The notes: generated by a model not told the origin, from the sequence alone. Counted from the stretch's first letter, positions 40,838-49,412 are shown. The stretch is DNA of 64,000 nt from Miltoncostaea marina (GCF_018141525.1 NZ_CP064655.1:1736001-1800000); one strand, 5' to 3'. Numbers and translations: made by a program.

Positions 40838-41813
40838 TGCGCGCGATGCGGCTCTCGACGTCGGCCGCGCCCAGCTGATCGTTGCGGGCCAGGGCGTCCT
40901 TGCGCAGCACCTGCAGGCCCGCGAGCGCGCCCGGCACGTCGAGCCCCAGGCCCGCGGAGCGCTCCCACGCGTCGCCGGCGCGGACCGTCTCGCCGCGGTC
41001 GGTCAGGACGAGGGCGAGGGCGCGCCAGGCGTGGGCGTCCTCCTCGTCCTCCTCGATCACCCGCAGGGCCGTCTGCTCGGCGCCGGCCAGGTCGCCGCGC
41101 GCGCGCAGGGTCGCCGCCAGCGCGACCAGGCCCGGCGCGTTCTCGCGCACGGTCGGCAGCATGCGCGCGCTCTCGCGGAGCGCCGTCTCGCTGCCCGCCA
41201 GATCGCCCACGTCGCGGCGGGCGGCGCCCAGCGTGGTGAGCGAGCCGGCGGTCACGCGGAGGGCGTGCGCGCGCTCGGCCAGGGCGAGCGCGCGGATGGT
41301 CGCCCCCTCGGCGCGGGCCCGGCGGGCCGCCGCGAGCGCCTCGCGCGGGTCGGACACGGCCGCCGCCGCCCGCCGCTCGGCCGCGAGCTCGGCCTGGGCG
41401 TCGTCGCCGGCGAGCAGCATCGCGGGCCCGGGGGCCATCCGCGCGTCGTCCTCGCCGTAGTGCTCGATGCGCTCGCGGGCCGCGCGCAGCCGCTCCTCGC
41501 GCTCCAGCACGGCGCGCTGGGCGCTCGTGGTCGCCCGGGCCGGAGACGTCGCTGCCCCGAGCAGGGCGTCGTACTCGCGCCGCACGTCAGGGCGCAGCAG
41601 CGCCTTCTCGCCCTGGTCGCAGTAGGCCTTCTCGATCGCGCGCGCCTTCTGGGACATCGGCGTCCCCGCCAGCTGCCGCCGCTTGGCCTCCGCGGCGGCG
41701 CGGATGGCGTCCGGGCCCGCGTCGCGCGGGATGCCGAACCAGGCGTAGAGGTCGCGCTGGGCGAGCTCCCGCAGGAACCGGCCCCTGCGCGCGCGTGCGT
41801 CGTCGTCGGCCAC
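40824..41813 (-). CDS. J-domain-like protein with TPR-type repeats
   Basis: A 329-residue soluble protein. The N terminus (RDLYAWFGIPRDAGPDAI to RPDVRREYDALLG, about residues 20-87) has the spacing of a DnaJ J domain but lacks the HPD tripeptide that activates DnaK. A charged linker follows, then helical repeats (about 165-320) with TPR-like spacing, e.g. LTTLGAARRDVGDLAGSETA and HAWRALALVLTDRGETVRAG. It could bind partners without stimulating Hsp70. The GTG start is eight bases after TACAGT. Its end overlaps the end of the convergent YgjP gene. Confidence 0.75.
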   Translation of the reverse strand: MADDDARARRGRFLRELAQRDLYAWFGIPRDAGPDAIRAAAEAKRRQLAGTPMSQKARAIEKAYCDQGEKALLRPDVRREYDALLGAATSPARATTSAQRAVLEREERLRAARERIEHYGEDDARMAPGPAMLLAGDDAQAELAAERRAAAAVSDPREALAAARRARAEGATIRALALAERAHALRVTAGSLTTLGAARRDVGDLAGSETALRESARMLPTVRENAPGLVALAATLRARGDLAGAEQTALRVIEEDEEDAHAWRALALVLTDRGETVRAGDAWERSAGLGLDVPGALAGLQVLRKDALARNDQLGAADVESRIARIRRG

Positions 41814-41821
41814 GAGGCGGC

Positions 41822-41827
41822 ACTGTA
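41822..41827 (-). promoter_or_regulatory. Leaderless-type -10 element for the J-domain-like gene
   Basis: Minus-strand TACAGT, eight bases before the GTG. The rest of the 41828-42094 spacer shows no recognisable feature. Confidence 0.5.
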
Positions 41828-42094
41828 GTCGACCGCGGCCCGTAGCAGGTGCACGCCGTACACGCCGTGACGTTCCGCCCTTGCGCGCCGTCCGGCGGGT
41901 CGGCTTTCATGCCCGACTTCGCCTGCCGGGCCCGTCCGGCGGCGAGCACAGGCGGACGGCACGGAGGCCGTCGCGGCGGGACCTGCCCATGGGCGGGACG
42001 ACCCCGCCGCCCGCGACCGCCCCGGGCGTGCCCGAACCGGCCCGGGGCGTCCCGCGCAGGACCGCGCGGGGATGTCCCCTGCGAAAGGCACCAT

Positions 42095-42937
42095 GTGAAG
42101 GCGCTCGTCTCGCTGGCCGTCGCGTTGACGGCCATCCCCGCCGGCGTGGCGGTGGCCCAGTCCGCCGCGCCCGCCGAGGGCGCGGCACCGCTGCCCCCCG
42201 GCGCCCTCCTCGGCACGGGCGCGCCCGTCGCCCACGAGCCCGACCACGCCGCACGCCCGCGTCGCGCGGCTCGCCGGCCAGGCCCGGCGCCACTCCCGCC
42301 GCCTCGGCCTGGTCCCGCCGCGGCGCCCCGCCCGCCGACGCGCACCTCGTCGCGCACGAGCGCCGCCTCGAGCGCGTCGTGGGCTCCGCGGGCGCGCCGA
42401 GCTCGACGCCGCCCTCGACGAGCGGCGCGCCCCCGGCCGCGCGCGCGGTCCCGCGCCCATGCCCGCGCCGGCGGCCTGCCGGCGCTGGTGGCCCGCGAGC
42501 ACCGCCGCGTGGCGCGCCGCGCGGTCCGCCTGGGCATCCAGCCCCCGCGCCCGCTGCGCCTCGCGCGCACCGAGGCGGGCCGGCGCGCGCAGCTCGCGCG
42601 CCTCCGCACGCTGAGCCGCTGGCTGGCCGCCCGCACGGAGCGGGTGCGGCCGCAGGAGCGGCCCCTGTCCGAGCGCCTGCGCCACTACGACGCGCTGGCC
42701 TGCATCGCCGGGCACGAGTCCGGCGGGCGCTGGGACATCTCGACCGGCAACGGCTACTACGGCGGCCTGCAGATGGACGTGGCGTTCCAGCGCACCTACG
42801 CGCCGGACCTGCTGCGGCGCAAGGGCACCGCGGACAACTGGACGATGGAGGAGCAGATGCGGACGGCGCAGCGGGCGATCCGCACCCGCGGGTTCACGCC
42901 GTGGCCGAACACCGCGCGCATGTGCGGGCTGCTCTGA
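42095..42937 (+). CDS. Secreted Rpf/transglycosylase-like protein, middle region doubtful
   Basis: Open for 280 residues. A signal peptide (VKALVSLAVALTAIPAG, cut after VAVAQ) follows a fair ribosome-binding site (AAAGG). The C-terminal 80 residues are convincing: LACIAGHESGGRWDISTGNG with the catalytic-type Glu and YYGGLQMDVAFQRTY, as in resuscitation-promoting factors that cleave peptidoglycan. Residues about 50-150 in this frame are Arg/Pro/Ala-rich and look wrong; sensible helices such as HLVAHERRLERVVGSAG and AELDAALDERR appear in other frames, pointing to compensating indels. The gene may encode a scrambled linker or be decaying. Confidence 0.65.
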   Translation: MKALVSLAVALTAIPAGVAVAQSAAPAEGAAPLPPGALLGTGAPVAHEPDHAARPRRAARRPGPAPLPPPRPGPAAAPRPPTRTSSRTSAASSASWAPRARRARRRPRRAARPRPRARSRAHARAGGLPALVAREHRRVARRAVRLGIQPPRPLRLARTEAGRRAQLARLRTLSRWLAARTERVRPQERPLSERLRHYDALACIAGHESGGRWDISTGNGYYGGLQMDVAFQRTYAPDLLRRKGTADNWTMEEQMRTAQRAIRTRGFTPWPNTARMCGLL

Positions 42938-42981
42938 CGGGTACCCTCGTCCCGACGGCACCGACGACGGGGAGGTCCTGC

Positions 42982-43167
42982 ATGAGCGGCGACGGTCGAC
43001 GGGACGACGACCCGGCCGAGCGCGGGCCGGACGGCGGCGAGGCGAGCGGCTCGGGCGGGGTCTCGTACACCGGCCGGCCGAGCGGCGAGCAGCCCGAGGA
43101 GGGCGGCGCGACGCGCGACGAGTCGGCCGAGCGGGAGGACCACCCGGAGGGCCGGGAGCACACCTGA
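42982..43167 (+). CDS. Small acidic disordered protein
   Basis: A 61-residue protein rich in Asp, Glu, Gly, Ser and Arg (MSGDGRRDDDPAERGPDGG...HPEGREHT) with no hydrophobic core, signal or membrane segment. It is reported because the ATG has an excellent ribosome-binding site, GGGGAGGTCCTGC, and the frame ends cleanly before the next gene. No family recognised. Confidence 0.5.
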   Translation: MSGDGRRDDDPAERGPDGGEASGSGGVSYTGRPSGEQPEEGGATRDESAEREDHPEGREHT

Positions 43168-43277
43168 GGGATCGCCGGCGGCGCGGCGCCGGAACCCTCC
43201 CGCGTCGCTCCGCGGCGGATCGCGGCGAGGGCGTGGGGGTCCCGACCGGGCCACGTCCCACGAGCGGGAGGACGCGC

Positions 43278-44288
43278 ATGGAGGACGACCCACGCCGCCG
43301 CCCGCGCGCGTTCGCGGCGCCGGGCGTGCTCGGAGGCCTCGCCGCCGCCGCGGCCGCCACCGACGAGGCGCGCGCCCAGGCCGCGCTCGCGCCGCCCGCG
43401 CCGGGCGTCATCGCCGACGGGGTCTCGATCGGCGGCGTCCCCGTCGCCGGCCTCGACCGTCGCGCCGCCCGCGCCCGGGTGCTGACGGCGCTCGTCGCGG
43501 CCCGGCGACGTCCGATCGAGTTCCGCATCGGCGGGCGGACGGTGCGGGTCAACCCGGCGATCGCCGGCTACGTGGCACGGGTCACGACGCGCTGACGGGC
43601 GCGCTCAACGTCGGCCGCAGCCGGCCACCGCGGGTCGTCGACGGCCCGCTGCGCCAGCGGGTGGACCGGCGCAAGTTGCGCAGGATCCTGCGCTGACACG
43701 AGGACCGGCTGGCGCCCGCCCCGGTCGACGCGCGGCCGGGGGACGTGGACGACGAGCCGAAGGTCGTGAAGCCGGTCCTGGGCGTCGGGCTGCGGATGCC
43801 GCAGGCGCTGCTCGCCGCCGAGCGGGCGATCGTCGAGCGGGCCGCCGAGGCGCACGACCTCCCCACCCGCCGCCTCCGGCCCGAGCGCACCGGCGTCGGG
43901 TTCTCGATGGTGATCGACCGCGAGGCGTTCGAGCTGCGCCTCCACCGCGGGGAGGAGCTGCTGCGCACCTTCGACGTCGGCGTCGGCACGGCCTCGCATC
44001 CGACCCCGGCCGGGCGCTTCAGGATCGCCAACGTGGAACGGCACCCGACCTGGCGCCCGCCGGACTCCCGGTGGGCGGAGGGGATCGGCCCGGTCCCGCC
44101 GGGACCCGACAACCCGCTCGGCACGCGCCGGATCGGCATCAGCGCGCCAGGCGATCGCCATCCACGGCACGCCGCGGCCCGACACCGTCGGCCGCCGGTC
44201 CTCCCACGGCTGCGTCCGGATGCGGATCCGGCGCGTCGAGTGGCTCTCCAACGTGGTGCGGCTCGGGACGGCGGTGAAGATCGTCTGA
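43278..44288 (+). pseudogene. Decayed L,D-transpeptidase with YoaR-like N-terminal domain
   Basis: The ATG has a good GGGAGGACGCGC site and the protein begins with a Tat/Sec-like signal and a peptidoglycan-binding YoaR-like domain (VIADGVSIGGVPVAGLDRRA). The frame breaks near 43588 and continues one frame over (DALTGALNVGRSRPPRVVDG), meets a TGA at 43694-43696, resumes through the YkuD core (FSMVIDREAFELRLHRGEEL, HPTPAGRFRIANVERHPTW) and breaks again near 44150. Only after that shift do IAIHGTP and the catalytic SHGCVRM appear. Three separate lesions make loss of function likely. Intact enzymes form 3-3 peptidoglycan cross-links. Confidence 0.8.
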
Positions 44289-44295
44289 CGCGCCG

Positions 44296-45207
44296 TCAGC
44301 GGCGCACGACGAGGCCGGCGAGCGCCCGCCGGACCCGCTCCGACGCCGGCCGCCCGTACGGGTCCGGCTCCGGCGGGCGCCGCCGGTCGGCCACCTCCGG
44401 CCAGCAGGCGGCCAGGGAGGCCGCCACGAGCAGCACGATCGCCGCGAGGAACGCGAACACGAGGAACGCGGCCACCGCCCCGAGCGATCCGTAGACCGCG
44501 TTGTAGCGCCCGAAGTTGCCGACGTAGAGCCCGAAGCCCGTGGCGAGCGCGTAGAGGGCGACCGCGCCGGCGAGGGCGCCCGGCAGCGCCCCGCGCCACG
44601 GCACCGGGCGCGCGGGCACGAACCGCAGGAGCACGACGAAGGTGGCCGCGGCGAACGCGACGGTGGCGCCCGCCCCGAGCAGGCCGCCGGCCACGCCCGA
44701 CAGGCCGAGCGGCCCCAGCACCTCCTCGTCGGCGACCCGCACAACGATCGTGGCCGCCGCCGCGCAGAGGAAGAGCAGGCCGGTGACGAGCACCATCAGG
44801 ATGTCGACCGCCTTCCCGCGCAGGAACGGGCGGGGCCGCGCGTCGCCGGTCACCTCGGTCAGGCCCGAGCGGATCGCGCCCATCAGCCCGCCCGCCGTCC
44901 AGAGCAGGCCGACGAGGCCGGCGATGCCGACGGCGCCCGCGCTCTCGCCGGCCTCGAGCAGCACGTCGCGCAGGTCCGCGCTGCCGTCGCCGCTGAGCGG
45001 CAGCGGCTCCACGATCCGGTCGACCACCTCGTCGCGGACGCCCTCCACCGGCAGCAGGGCGTTCGCGCCGGCGACGATCACGATGACCAGCGGGAACAGC
45101 GAGAGCAGCGCGTAGTAGGCGATGGCCGCGGCGAGGCGGGTGCCGCCGGAGCGCACGAACCCCTCCAGCGAGCCCCGGGCCAGCAGCCGGATGCGCCAGA
45201 GCGACAT
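44296..45207 (-). CDS. YihY/BrkB family membrane protein
   Basis: A 303-residue inner-membrane protein with six predicted spans. It shows the family hallmarks LAAAIAYYALLSLFPLVIVIV near residue 25, the Gly-rich GLVGLLWTAGGLMGAIRSGL, and FGLYVGNFGRYNAVYGSLGAVAAFLVF near the C-terminal third, where YNxxYGSLG is the most conserved element. The biochemical role is unsettled; the old RNase BN label was withdrawn. It converges on the L,D-transpeptidase remnant. Confidence 0.88.
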   Translation of the reverse strand: MSLWRIRLLARGSLEGFVRSGGTRLAAAIAYYALLSLFPLVIVIVAGANALLPVEGVRDEVVDRIVEPLPLSGDGSADLRDVLLEAGESAGAVGIAGLVGLLWTAGGLMGAIRSGLTEVTGDARPRPFLRGKAVDILMVLVTGLLFLCAAAATIVVRVADEEVLGPLGLSGVAGGLLGAGATVAFAAATFVVLLRFVPARPVPWRGALPGALAGAVALYALATGFGLYVGNFGRYNAVYGSLGAVAAFLVFAFLAAIVLLVAASLAACWPEVADRRRPPEPDPYGRPASERVRRALAGLVVRR

Positions 45208-45289
45208 GCCCCATCACCTGCCCGGACCGGCGCGCCGGGAAGCGCCCCGCCGCCGGGCGGGCGGCCGCCCGCTGTGGTACCTGTGCCCG

Positions 45290-46780
45290 GTGGGCCGCCA
45301 CCGACGCATCCGCGCGGCGCTCCTCGCGTCGGGCGCCGCCGCGATCTGTGCCGGCGCGCTCCCGGCCACCGCTGTCGCGGGCGACCGCGCCCTGCTCCGC
45401 GCCCACGGCGCCCTGTACCCGCGCATGGAGCACGCCGCGGCCCGGGCCGCCGGGCCGGAGGGCGTCCAGGCGATGTACGACGCCGCGCGCGACCTGCAGG
45501 AGGCGGCCCGGCGTGCCGGGCGGCCGGGCGGCGCCTGCGCGCCGCTCGCGCGCGCCCTCGCCCGCGCCGCGGCCAGCCGGGTGCTGCAGGCCGAGGGGGT
45601 CGACCGCCCGAGCCCCGGCGACGTGCGCGCGGGGCGCCGGGCCGCGGCGCGCGCCGGTGCGGGCCTCGCCGCCCAGGCCCGGGCCTGCGCGGCCCGCCCG
45701 GCCCGCTCGCGGGCCGCCGTCGCGCCCGCGATGGCGCCCGGCGACGGCGAGGCGTTCTTCGGGCAGGTGGTGGCGCGGGCGCCGCGCGGCGCCGACCGGG
45801 CGCGCCTGCTGATCGACGGCCGGCCCGCCGGCGAGGCGCCCGTGCGCGGCGGCCGGGCGCGCCTGACGGCCGCCGCGGCGCCGGGGCGCCACGACCTGGT
45901 GGTGGTCGTGGGTCGCGGCGGCCGCGACGTCGCCACGGCGCGGGCGCGGGGCGCCTGGCTGCTGCCGGCGAGCGCCCGCGCGGCGGCGCCGGGGGACCGC
46001 ATCGACCCCGCCCTGGCCGGCCGGCTGCGCGCCGCGCTCGCGCGGGGGCCGCGCCACCGCGCCGCCTGGGCCCAGGACCTGCGCACCGGCGCGGCGGCCG
46101 GCGTCGGCGCCGACGCGCCCTACCCCGCCGCCTCGACGGTCAAGCTCGGGCTCATGGCGGGCGCGCTGGCGCGCCTCGGCGGCGGCGCCGGGCGGGGCCC
46201 GTTCGCCCACGACCTGCGCGCGATGACGACGTGGTCGAGCAACCTCGCCACCAACCGCATCCTGCGGCGCCTGGGCGGCACGGCGACCGCCGCGCGCGGC
46301 CTGCGCGCGCTGGGCGCGCGGGCCAGCACCTTCCCCGGCGAGTACATCGTCGGCACCCAGCTCCAGCCCGCCCTGCCGGCCGGCGGCGCGGGCGGGGGCC
46401 CGCCGGCGGTGTCGCGGCGCGTCACGACGGCGCGCGACCTGGCGCGGATGCTCCACGCCCTCCACGCCGCGGCCGTGGGCGCGCCCGGCGCCCGGGCCCG
46501 GACCGGCCTCACGGCGCGCGCGGCGCGCCTGGCGCTCGGCTGGCTGCTGGCGTCGCAGCAGCGCGCGGGCAACCGCAGCCTGCTGGCGGGCGGCGCCCCG
46601 GCGGGCACGCTCGTGGCCCAGAAGAACGGGTGGATCCGCTCCGCGCGCCACGCGGCCGGCATCCTCTACACCCCGCGGGGGCCGGTCATCGCGGTGGTGC
46701 TGGCCTACGACGCCGCCGGCGTGCCGTTCGCGGCCGGGCGGGCGCTCGGCGCCCGCGTGGCCGCCGCGGCCTCACAGTAG
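45290..46780 (+). CDS. Secreted serine hydrolase of the class A beta-lactamase/PBP fold
   Basis: A 496-residue exported protein. A signal peptide (about 1-30, ICAGALPATAVAG) is followed by an Ala/Arg-rich helical region (31-240) and a catalytic domain. The active-site motifs are SxxK in AASTVKLGLM (about residue 282), an SDN-like SSN in MTTWSSNLATN and a KTG-like KNG in VAQKNGWIRSARHAAG. With KNG in place of KTG it is more likely a peptidase or esterase than an efficient beta-lactamase. An upstream in-frame ATG would place 28 unlikely residues before the signal. The last nine bases overlap the convergent zinc-ribbon gene. Confidence 0.8.
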   Translation: MGRHRRIRAALLASGAAAICAGALPATAVAGDRALLRAHGALYPRMEHAAARAAGPEGVQAMYDAARDLQEAARRAGRPGGACAPLARALARAAASRVLQAEGVDRPSPGDVRAGRRAAARAGAGLAAQARACAARPARSRAAVAPAMAPGDGEAFFGQVVARAPRGADRARLLIDGRPAGEAPVRGGRARLTAAAAPGRHDLVVVVGRGGRDVATARARGAWLLPASARAAAPGDRIDPALAGRLRAALARGPRHRAAWAQDLRTGAAAGVGADAPYPAASTVKLGLMAGALARLGGGAGRGPFAHDLRAMTTWSSNLATNRILRRLGGTATAARGLRALGARASTFPGEYIVGTQLQPALPAGGAGGGPPAVSRRVTTARDLARMLHALHAAAVGAPGARARTGLTARAARLALGWLLASQQRAGNRSLLAGGAPAGTLVAQKNGWIRSARHAAGILYTPRGPVIAVVLAYDAAGVPFAAGRALGARVAAAASQ

Positions 46781-47023
46781 GCCGCCGCCCTCCCCGCCGG
46801 TGCGCGCCCGCCGGCAGGCGCCGCACTCGAGGCCGGTGTTGTAGCGGTTGAGCACCGTCGAGCACGAGATGCAGGTGCGCCGCCGGGTGGCCGGGGCGAC
46901 GCGCTCGGGCGCGGGGCAGGCGCACAGCTTGGGCCGGCGCGCGCCGCGCGGCCGCCACAGCTCGGCGATGAGCCCGCAGGTCGGGCAGACGATCTCGATC
47001 GGCTCGAGCGGGCGCCGCCTCAC
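46772..47023 (-). CDS. Small double zinc-ribbon protein
   Basis: An 83-residue protein with ten Cys residues in metal-binding spacing: IEIVCPTCGLIAELW, LCACPAP, and TCISCSTVLNRYNTGLECGACRRA. The last motif (C-x2-C-x12-C-x2-C with RYN) resembles zinc ribbons attached to actinobacterial DNA-binding proteins. It could bind nucleic acid or act as an accessory subunit, but no known family was identified. The GTG start has GGAGG about six bases upstream. Confidence 0.65.
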   Translation of the reverse strand: MRRRPLEPIEIVCPTCGLIAELWRPRGARRPKLCACPAPERVAPATRRRTCISCSTVLNRYNTGLECGACRRARTGGEGGGLL

Positions 47024-47124
47024 GTGGCCTCCGTCATGGCCCCATCATCGCCGCCGGCGGCGAGGGACGTGAGCGCCGCGGTCGCCCGGCCCCGGGCGGA
47101 GGGCGCCTGGCAGACTGCGCCCCC

Positions 47125-47736
47125 ATGCGGGCCATCCTCCCCGGCGTGTGGCACTGGACGACGGTCCACGAGCGCCACGGCATCGAGATCTCGTCCTACT
47201 TCCTCGAGGCGGAGCGCGTGCTCATCGACCCGCGCGTTCCCGACGGAGGGCTCGACTGGTTCGCGGGGCGCGAGCCGGTCGCCGCGCTCCTGACCAACCG
47301 CCACCACTACCGGCACTCGGGCCGCTTCGCGGAGCGCTTCGGGACCCGGGTGCTCTGCAACCGGCTGGGCGCCTACGAGTTCACGCACGGCGAGCCGGTC
47401 GAGTTCTTCGGCGCGGGCGACGAGCTGCCCGGCGGCGTGCGGTCGCTGCAGATCGGCGGCATCTGCCCCGACGAGACCGCGCTGCACGTCCCCGCGCACG
47501 GGGCGATCGCCGTGGCGGACGGGCTGGTGCGGATGCCGCCGGACGGCCCGCTCGGCTTCGTCCCCGACGTGCTGATGGACGACCCACCCCGCACCAAGGC
47601 GCGCCTGCGCGAGGCGTACGCGCGACTGCTCGACCTCGACTTCGACACCCTGCTGCCGGCCCACGGCCGGCCGCTGGTGGGCGGCGCGAAGGCGGCCCTG
47701 GCCGGCTTCGTCGGGACCGGGGCGGCCGGGGCCTAG
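47125..47736 (+). CDS. MBL-fold-like protein with a modified metal motif
   Basis: A 203-residue protein with metallo-beta-lactamase-like layout: an opening VWHWTTVHERHGIEISSYFLE, VLIDPRVPDGG, LLTNRHHYRHSGRFAER where enzymes have HxHxDH, LHVPAHGAIAVADG and a final LLPAHGRPL. The Asp of HxHxDH is absent and several His positions differ, so zinc chemistry is doubtful. Similar proteins are annotated as MBL hydrolases of unknown function. A CAGACT hexamer eight bases before the ATG may be a weak leaderless promoter. Its stop overlaps the DUF1206 gene. Confidence 0.72.
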   Translation: MRAILPGVWHWTTVHERHGIEISSYFLEAERVLIDPRVPDGGLDWFAGREPVAALLTNRHHYRHSGRFAERFGTRVLCNRLGAYEFTHGEPVEFFGAGDELPGGVRSLQIGGICPDETALHVPAHGAIAVADGLVRMPPDGPLGFVPDVLMDDPPRTKARLREAYARLLDLDFDTLLPAHGRPLVGGAKAALAGFVGTGAAGA

Positions 47737-48548
47737 ACCTCGCGGTACCGGGCCTGCGCGATGCAGGTGGCGGCGTAGGCCAGCAGCCCGAGGGCGACCG
47801 CCACGAGCAGGGCGGTCCCGTACGGCTGGCGCGCCAGGCGCGCCAGGGCGCCGTCGATGCCGACCGCCTCGCTCGGGTCGTACTCGACGGCCGCCTTCAT
47901 GAGGAAGGCCCCGACGAGCGCGAACACCGCGCCGCGGGCGATGTACCCCACGGCGCCGAGGCGCTCCACCAGCCGGCGGCGCCCGCCGGCGACGCGCATG
48001 CGCCGCATGAAGCGGCGCGAGAGCCCCTCCCACGCGTTGTAGGCGCCGACGCCGATCACCAGGAGCGCCGCGGCCGCGACGATCGCGCGCCCGCCGGTCC
48101 AGCCGAGCACGCCGGCCGTCGCCTGCCGCTCGCCGCCGCCCGACGAGCCGCCGCCCGCGTCGGCCATCAGGCGCACCGCGAGCACGGCGAGCCCGAGGTG
48201 GACCACCCCGCTGGCGGCCGCGCCGGCGCGGCTGGCCAGCCCGCCCGCGTCGGTGCCCTCGCGGTCGGTGTCGAGGGCGGCCTGCGCCAGCCGCCACGCC
48301 GCGTAGCCGACCAGGCCGGCCGCCAGGAGGCCGGTGAGGACCGCGCCGCCGGGGGATCCGGCGAGCGTGCGCAGCGCCCCGGCCTGGTCGGTGGTGCGCC
48401 CGCCGAGCTCGAGGGCGACGCCCAGCGCCAGCAGCGCCATCGTGGCGTACAGCACCCCCTTCGCGACCAGACCGGCCCGGAAGAGCCGCTCGACCCACGG
48501 ATGCTCCGCCGCCCGCCGCGCCGCCGTGCCCGCCTCGCCGATCGCCAT
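47733..48548 (-). CDS. DUF1206 family membrane protein
   Basis: A 271-residue protein made of three repeats of two membrane spans, each repeat starting with a conserved RxGxxAxGxxY-type helix: RAGLVAKGVLYATMALLALG, RAGAAASGVVHLGLAVLAVR and RLGAVGYIARGAVFALVGAF. This six-helix pattern is diagnostic of DUF1206, common in actinobacteria and cyanobacteria; function unknown. The ATG follows GGAGGGGG closely. The TetR gene lies upstream on the same strand. Confidence 0.87.
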   Translation of the reverse strand: MAIGEAGTAARRAAEHPWVERLFRAGLVAKGVLYATMALLALGVALELGGRTTDQAGALRTLAGSPGGAVLTGLLAAGLVGYAAWRLAQAALDTDREGTDAGGLASRAGAAASGVVHLGLAVLAVRLMADAGGGSSGGGERQATAGVLGWTGGRAIVAAAALLVIGVGAYNAWEGLSRRFMRRMRVAGGRRRLVERLGAVGYIARGAVFALVGAFLMKAAVEYDPSEAVGIDGALARLARQPYGTALLVAVALGLLAYAATCIAQARYREV

Positions 48549-48611
48549 CTCCCCCTCCGGGTCGCGTCGGCGCTGGCCTGCCCGCGGCCACCGGGCGCGA
48601 AACGCCGCCGG

Positions 48612-49283
48612 TCAGCCGGCGGGGCGGGCCCGGTCGAGATCGGGGAAGGCCGCCGCGGCCCGCGCGAGCACCTCGCCGGCCACCGCCAGGGCGCCGCGGC
48701 GGATCTCCGCGCCCGGCAGGCCCGCGAGCACCCCGTCGCAGATCGCCCGGTGCCGCAGGTGCACGGCCGACACGAGCATGGCCGCGAAGGCCCGCACCGC
48801 GGGGTCGCCGGCGGGCGCCGCGCACTCCGCGGCGAGGCCCGCGGCCAGCGCCGCCGCGAGCAGCTCGTTGCCCATCAGCAGGCGCGCGCGCAACGCCGGG
48901 GTGGCCTCCCAGGTGGCGAGGAAGGCGGCGAACGGCTCCCGCCAGGCCGGATCCTCGACCGCCGCCCAGCCCTCGCGGTCGATGATGCAGTTCGCCTCGA
49001 GCAGCGCACCCAGCGCGGCCGTCGGCGTCGTGCCCGGCGGGCGCTCCGCGACCGTCGCCGCGATGAGCTCCCGCATCGCGGCGTCGCGGTCGAGGAAGAG
49101 CTCCTCCTTCGAGCCGAAGTAGTTGAACACCGTCTTCGCCGAGACGCCGGCGGCCTCCGCGATGTCGGCGACGGTGACCGCGTCGAAGCCGCGCGCGATG
49201 AACAGCCGGGTGGCGACGTCGGAGATCGCCGCGCGGGTCTGGGCCTTCTTGCGCTCGCGCAGGCCGGGTCCGGGGTTCGGCAC
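48612..49283 (-). CDS. TetR family transcriptional regulator
   Basis: A 223-residue repressor-type protein. The N-terminal helix-turn-helix spans about residues 12-58: RAAISDVATRLFIARGFDAV, then TVADIAEAAGVSAKTVFNYF. The C-terminal ligand-binding domain is unassigned. It is divergent from the ABC exporter genes (130-base spacer), the usual arrangement for local repression of a drug or lipid exporter. The GTG start lies six bases after TACAGT. Confidence 0.92.
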   Translation of the reverse strand: MPNPGPGLRERKKAQTRAAISDVATRLFIARGFDAVTVADIAEAAGVSAKTVFNYFGSKEELFLDRDAAMRELIAATVAERPPGTTPTAALGALLEANCIIDREGWAAVEDPAWREPFAAFLATWEATPALRARLLMGNELLAAALAAGLAAECAAPAGDPAVRAFAAMLVSAVHLRHRAICDGVLAGLPGAEIRRGALAVAGEVLARAAAAFPDLDRARPAG

Positions 49284-49289
49284 GCGCCG

Positions 49290-49295
49290 ACTGTA
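49290..49295 (-). promoter_or_regulatory. Leaderless-type -10 element for the TetR gene
   Basis: Minus-strand TACAGT six bases before the GTG. Confidence 0.5.
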
Positions 49296-49306
49296 GCGCA
49301 GGAGTC

Positions 49307-49321
49307 TTTATCGGACGTAAA
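49307..49321. promoter_or_regulatory. Possible TetR operator
   Basis: TTTATCGGACGTAAA is an imperfect inverted repeat (TTTA..CGTAAA) in a rare AT-rich patch between the TetR gene and the exporter, about 90 bases before the ABC ATPase start. Its position suits a shared operator. The symmetry is partial, so the call is tentative. Confidence 0.35.
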
Positions 49322-49412
49322 CTTTCACCCGTTGTACCGATCCGGGACCTGTGCCAGTGTCCCGCGGCGCGGCGCGGAGGGGCGCCGCCGTCCGCACGCG
49401 GGAGGGGGTCGC

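Noticed and set aside
41828-42094. Possible c-di-AMP (ydaO-type) riboswitch before the Rpf-like gene
   Set aside because: Such elements often precede Rpf genes in actinobacteria and a CCCGAACCGG occurs, but the other conserved segments and their order were not found.
45206-45289. ATG start for the serine hydrolase 28 codons upstream
   Set aside because: It would overlap the divergent BrkB-like gene start and bury the signal peptide.
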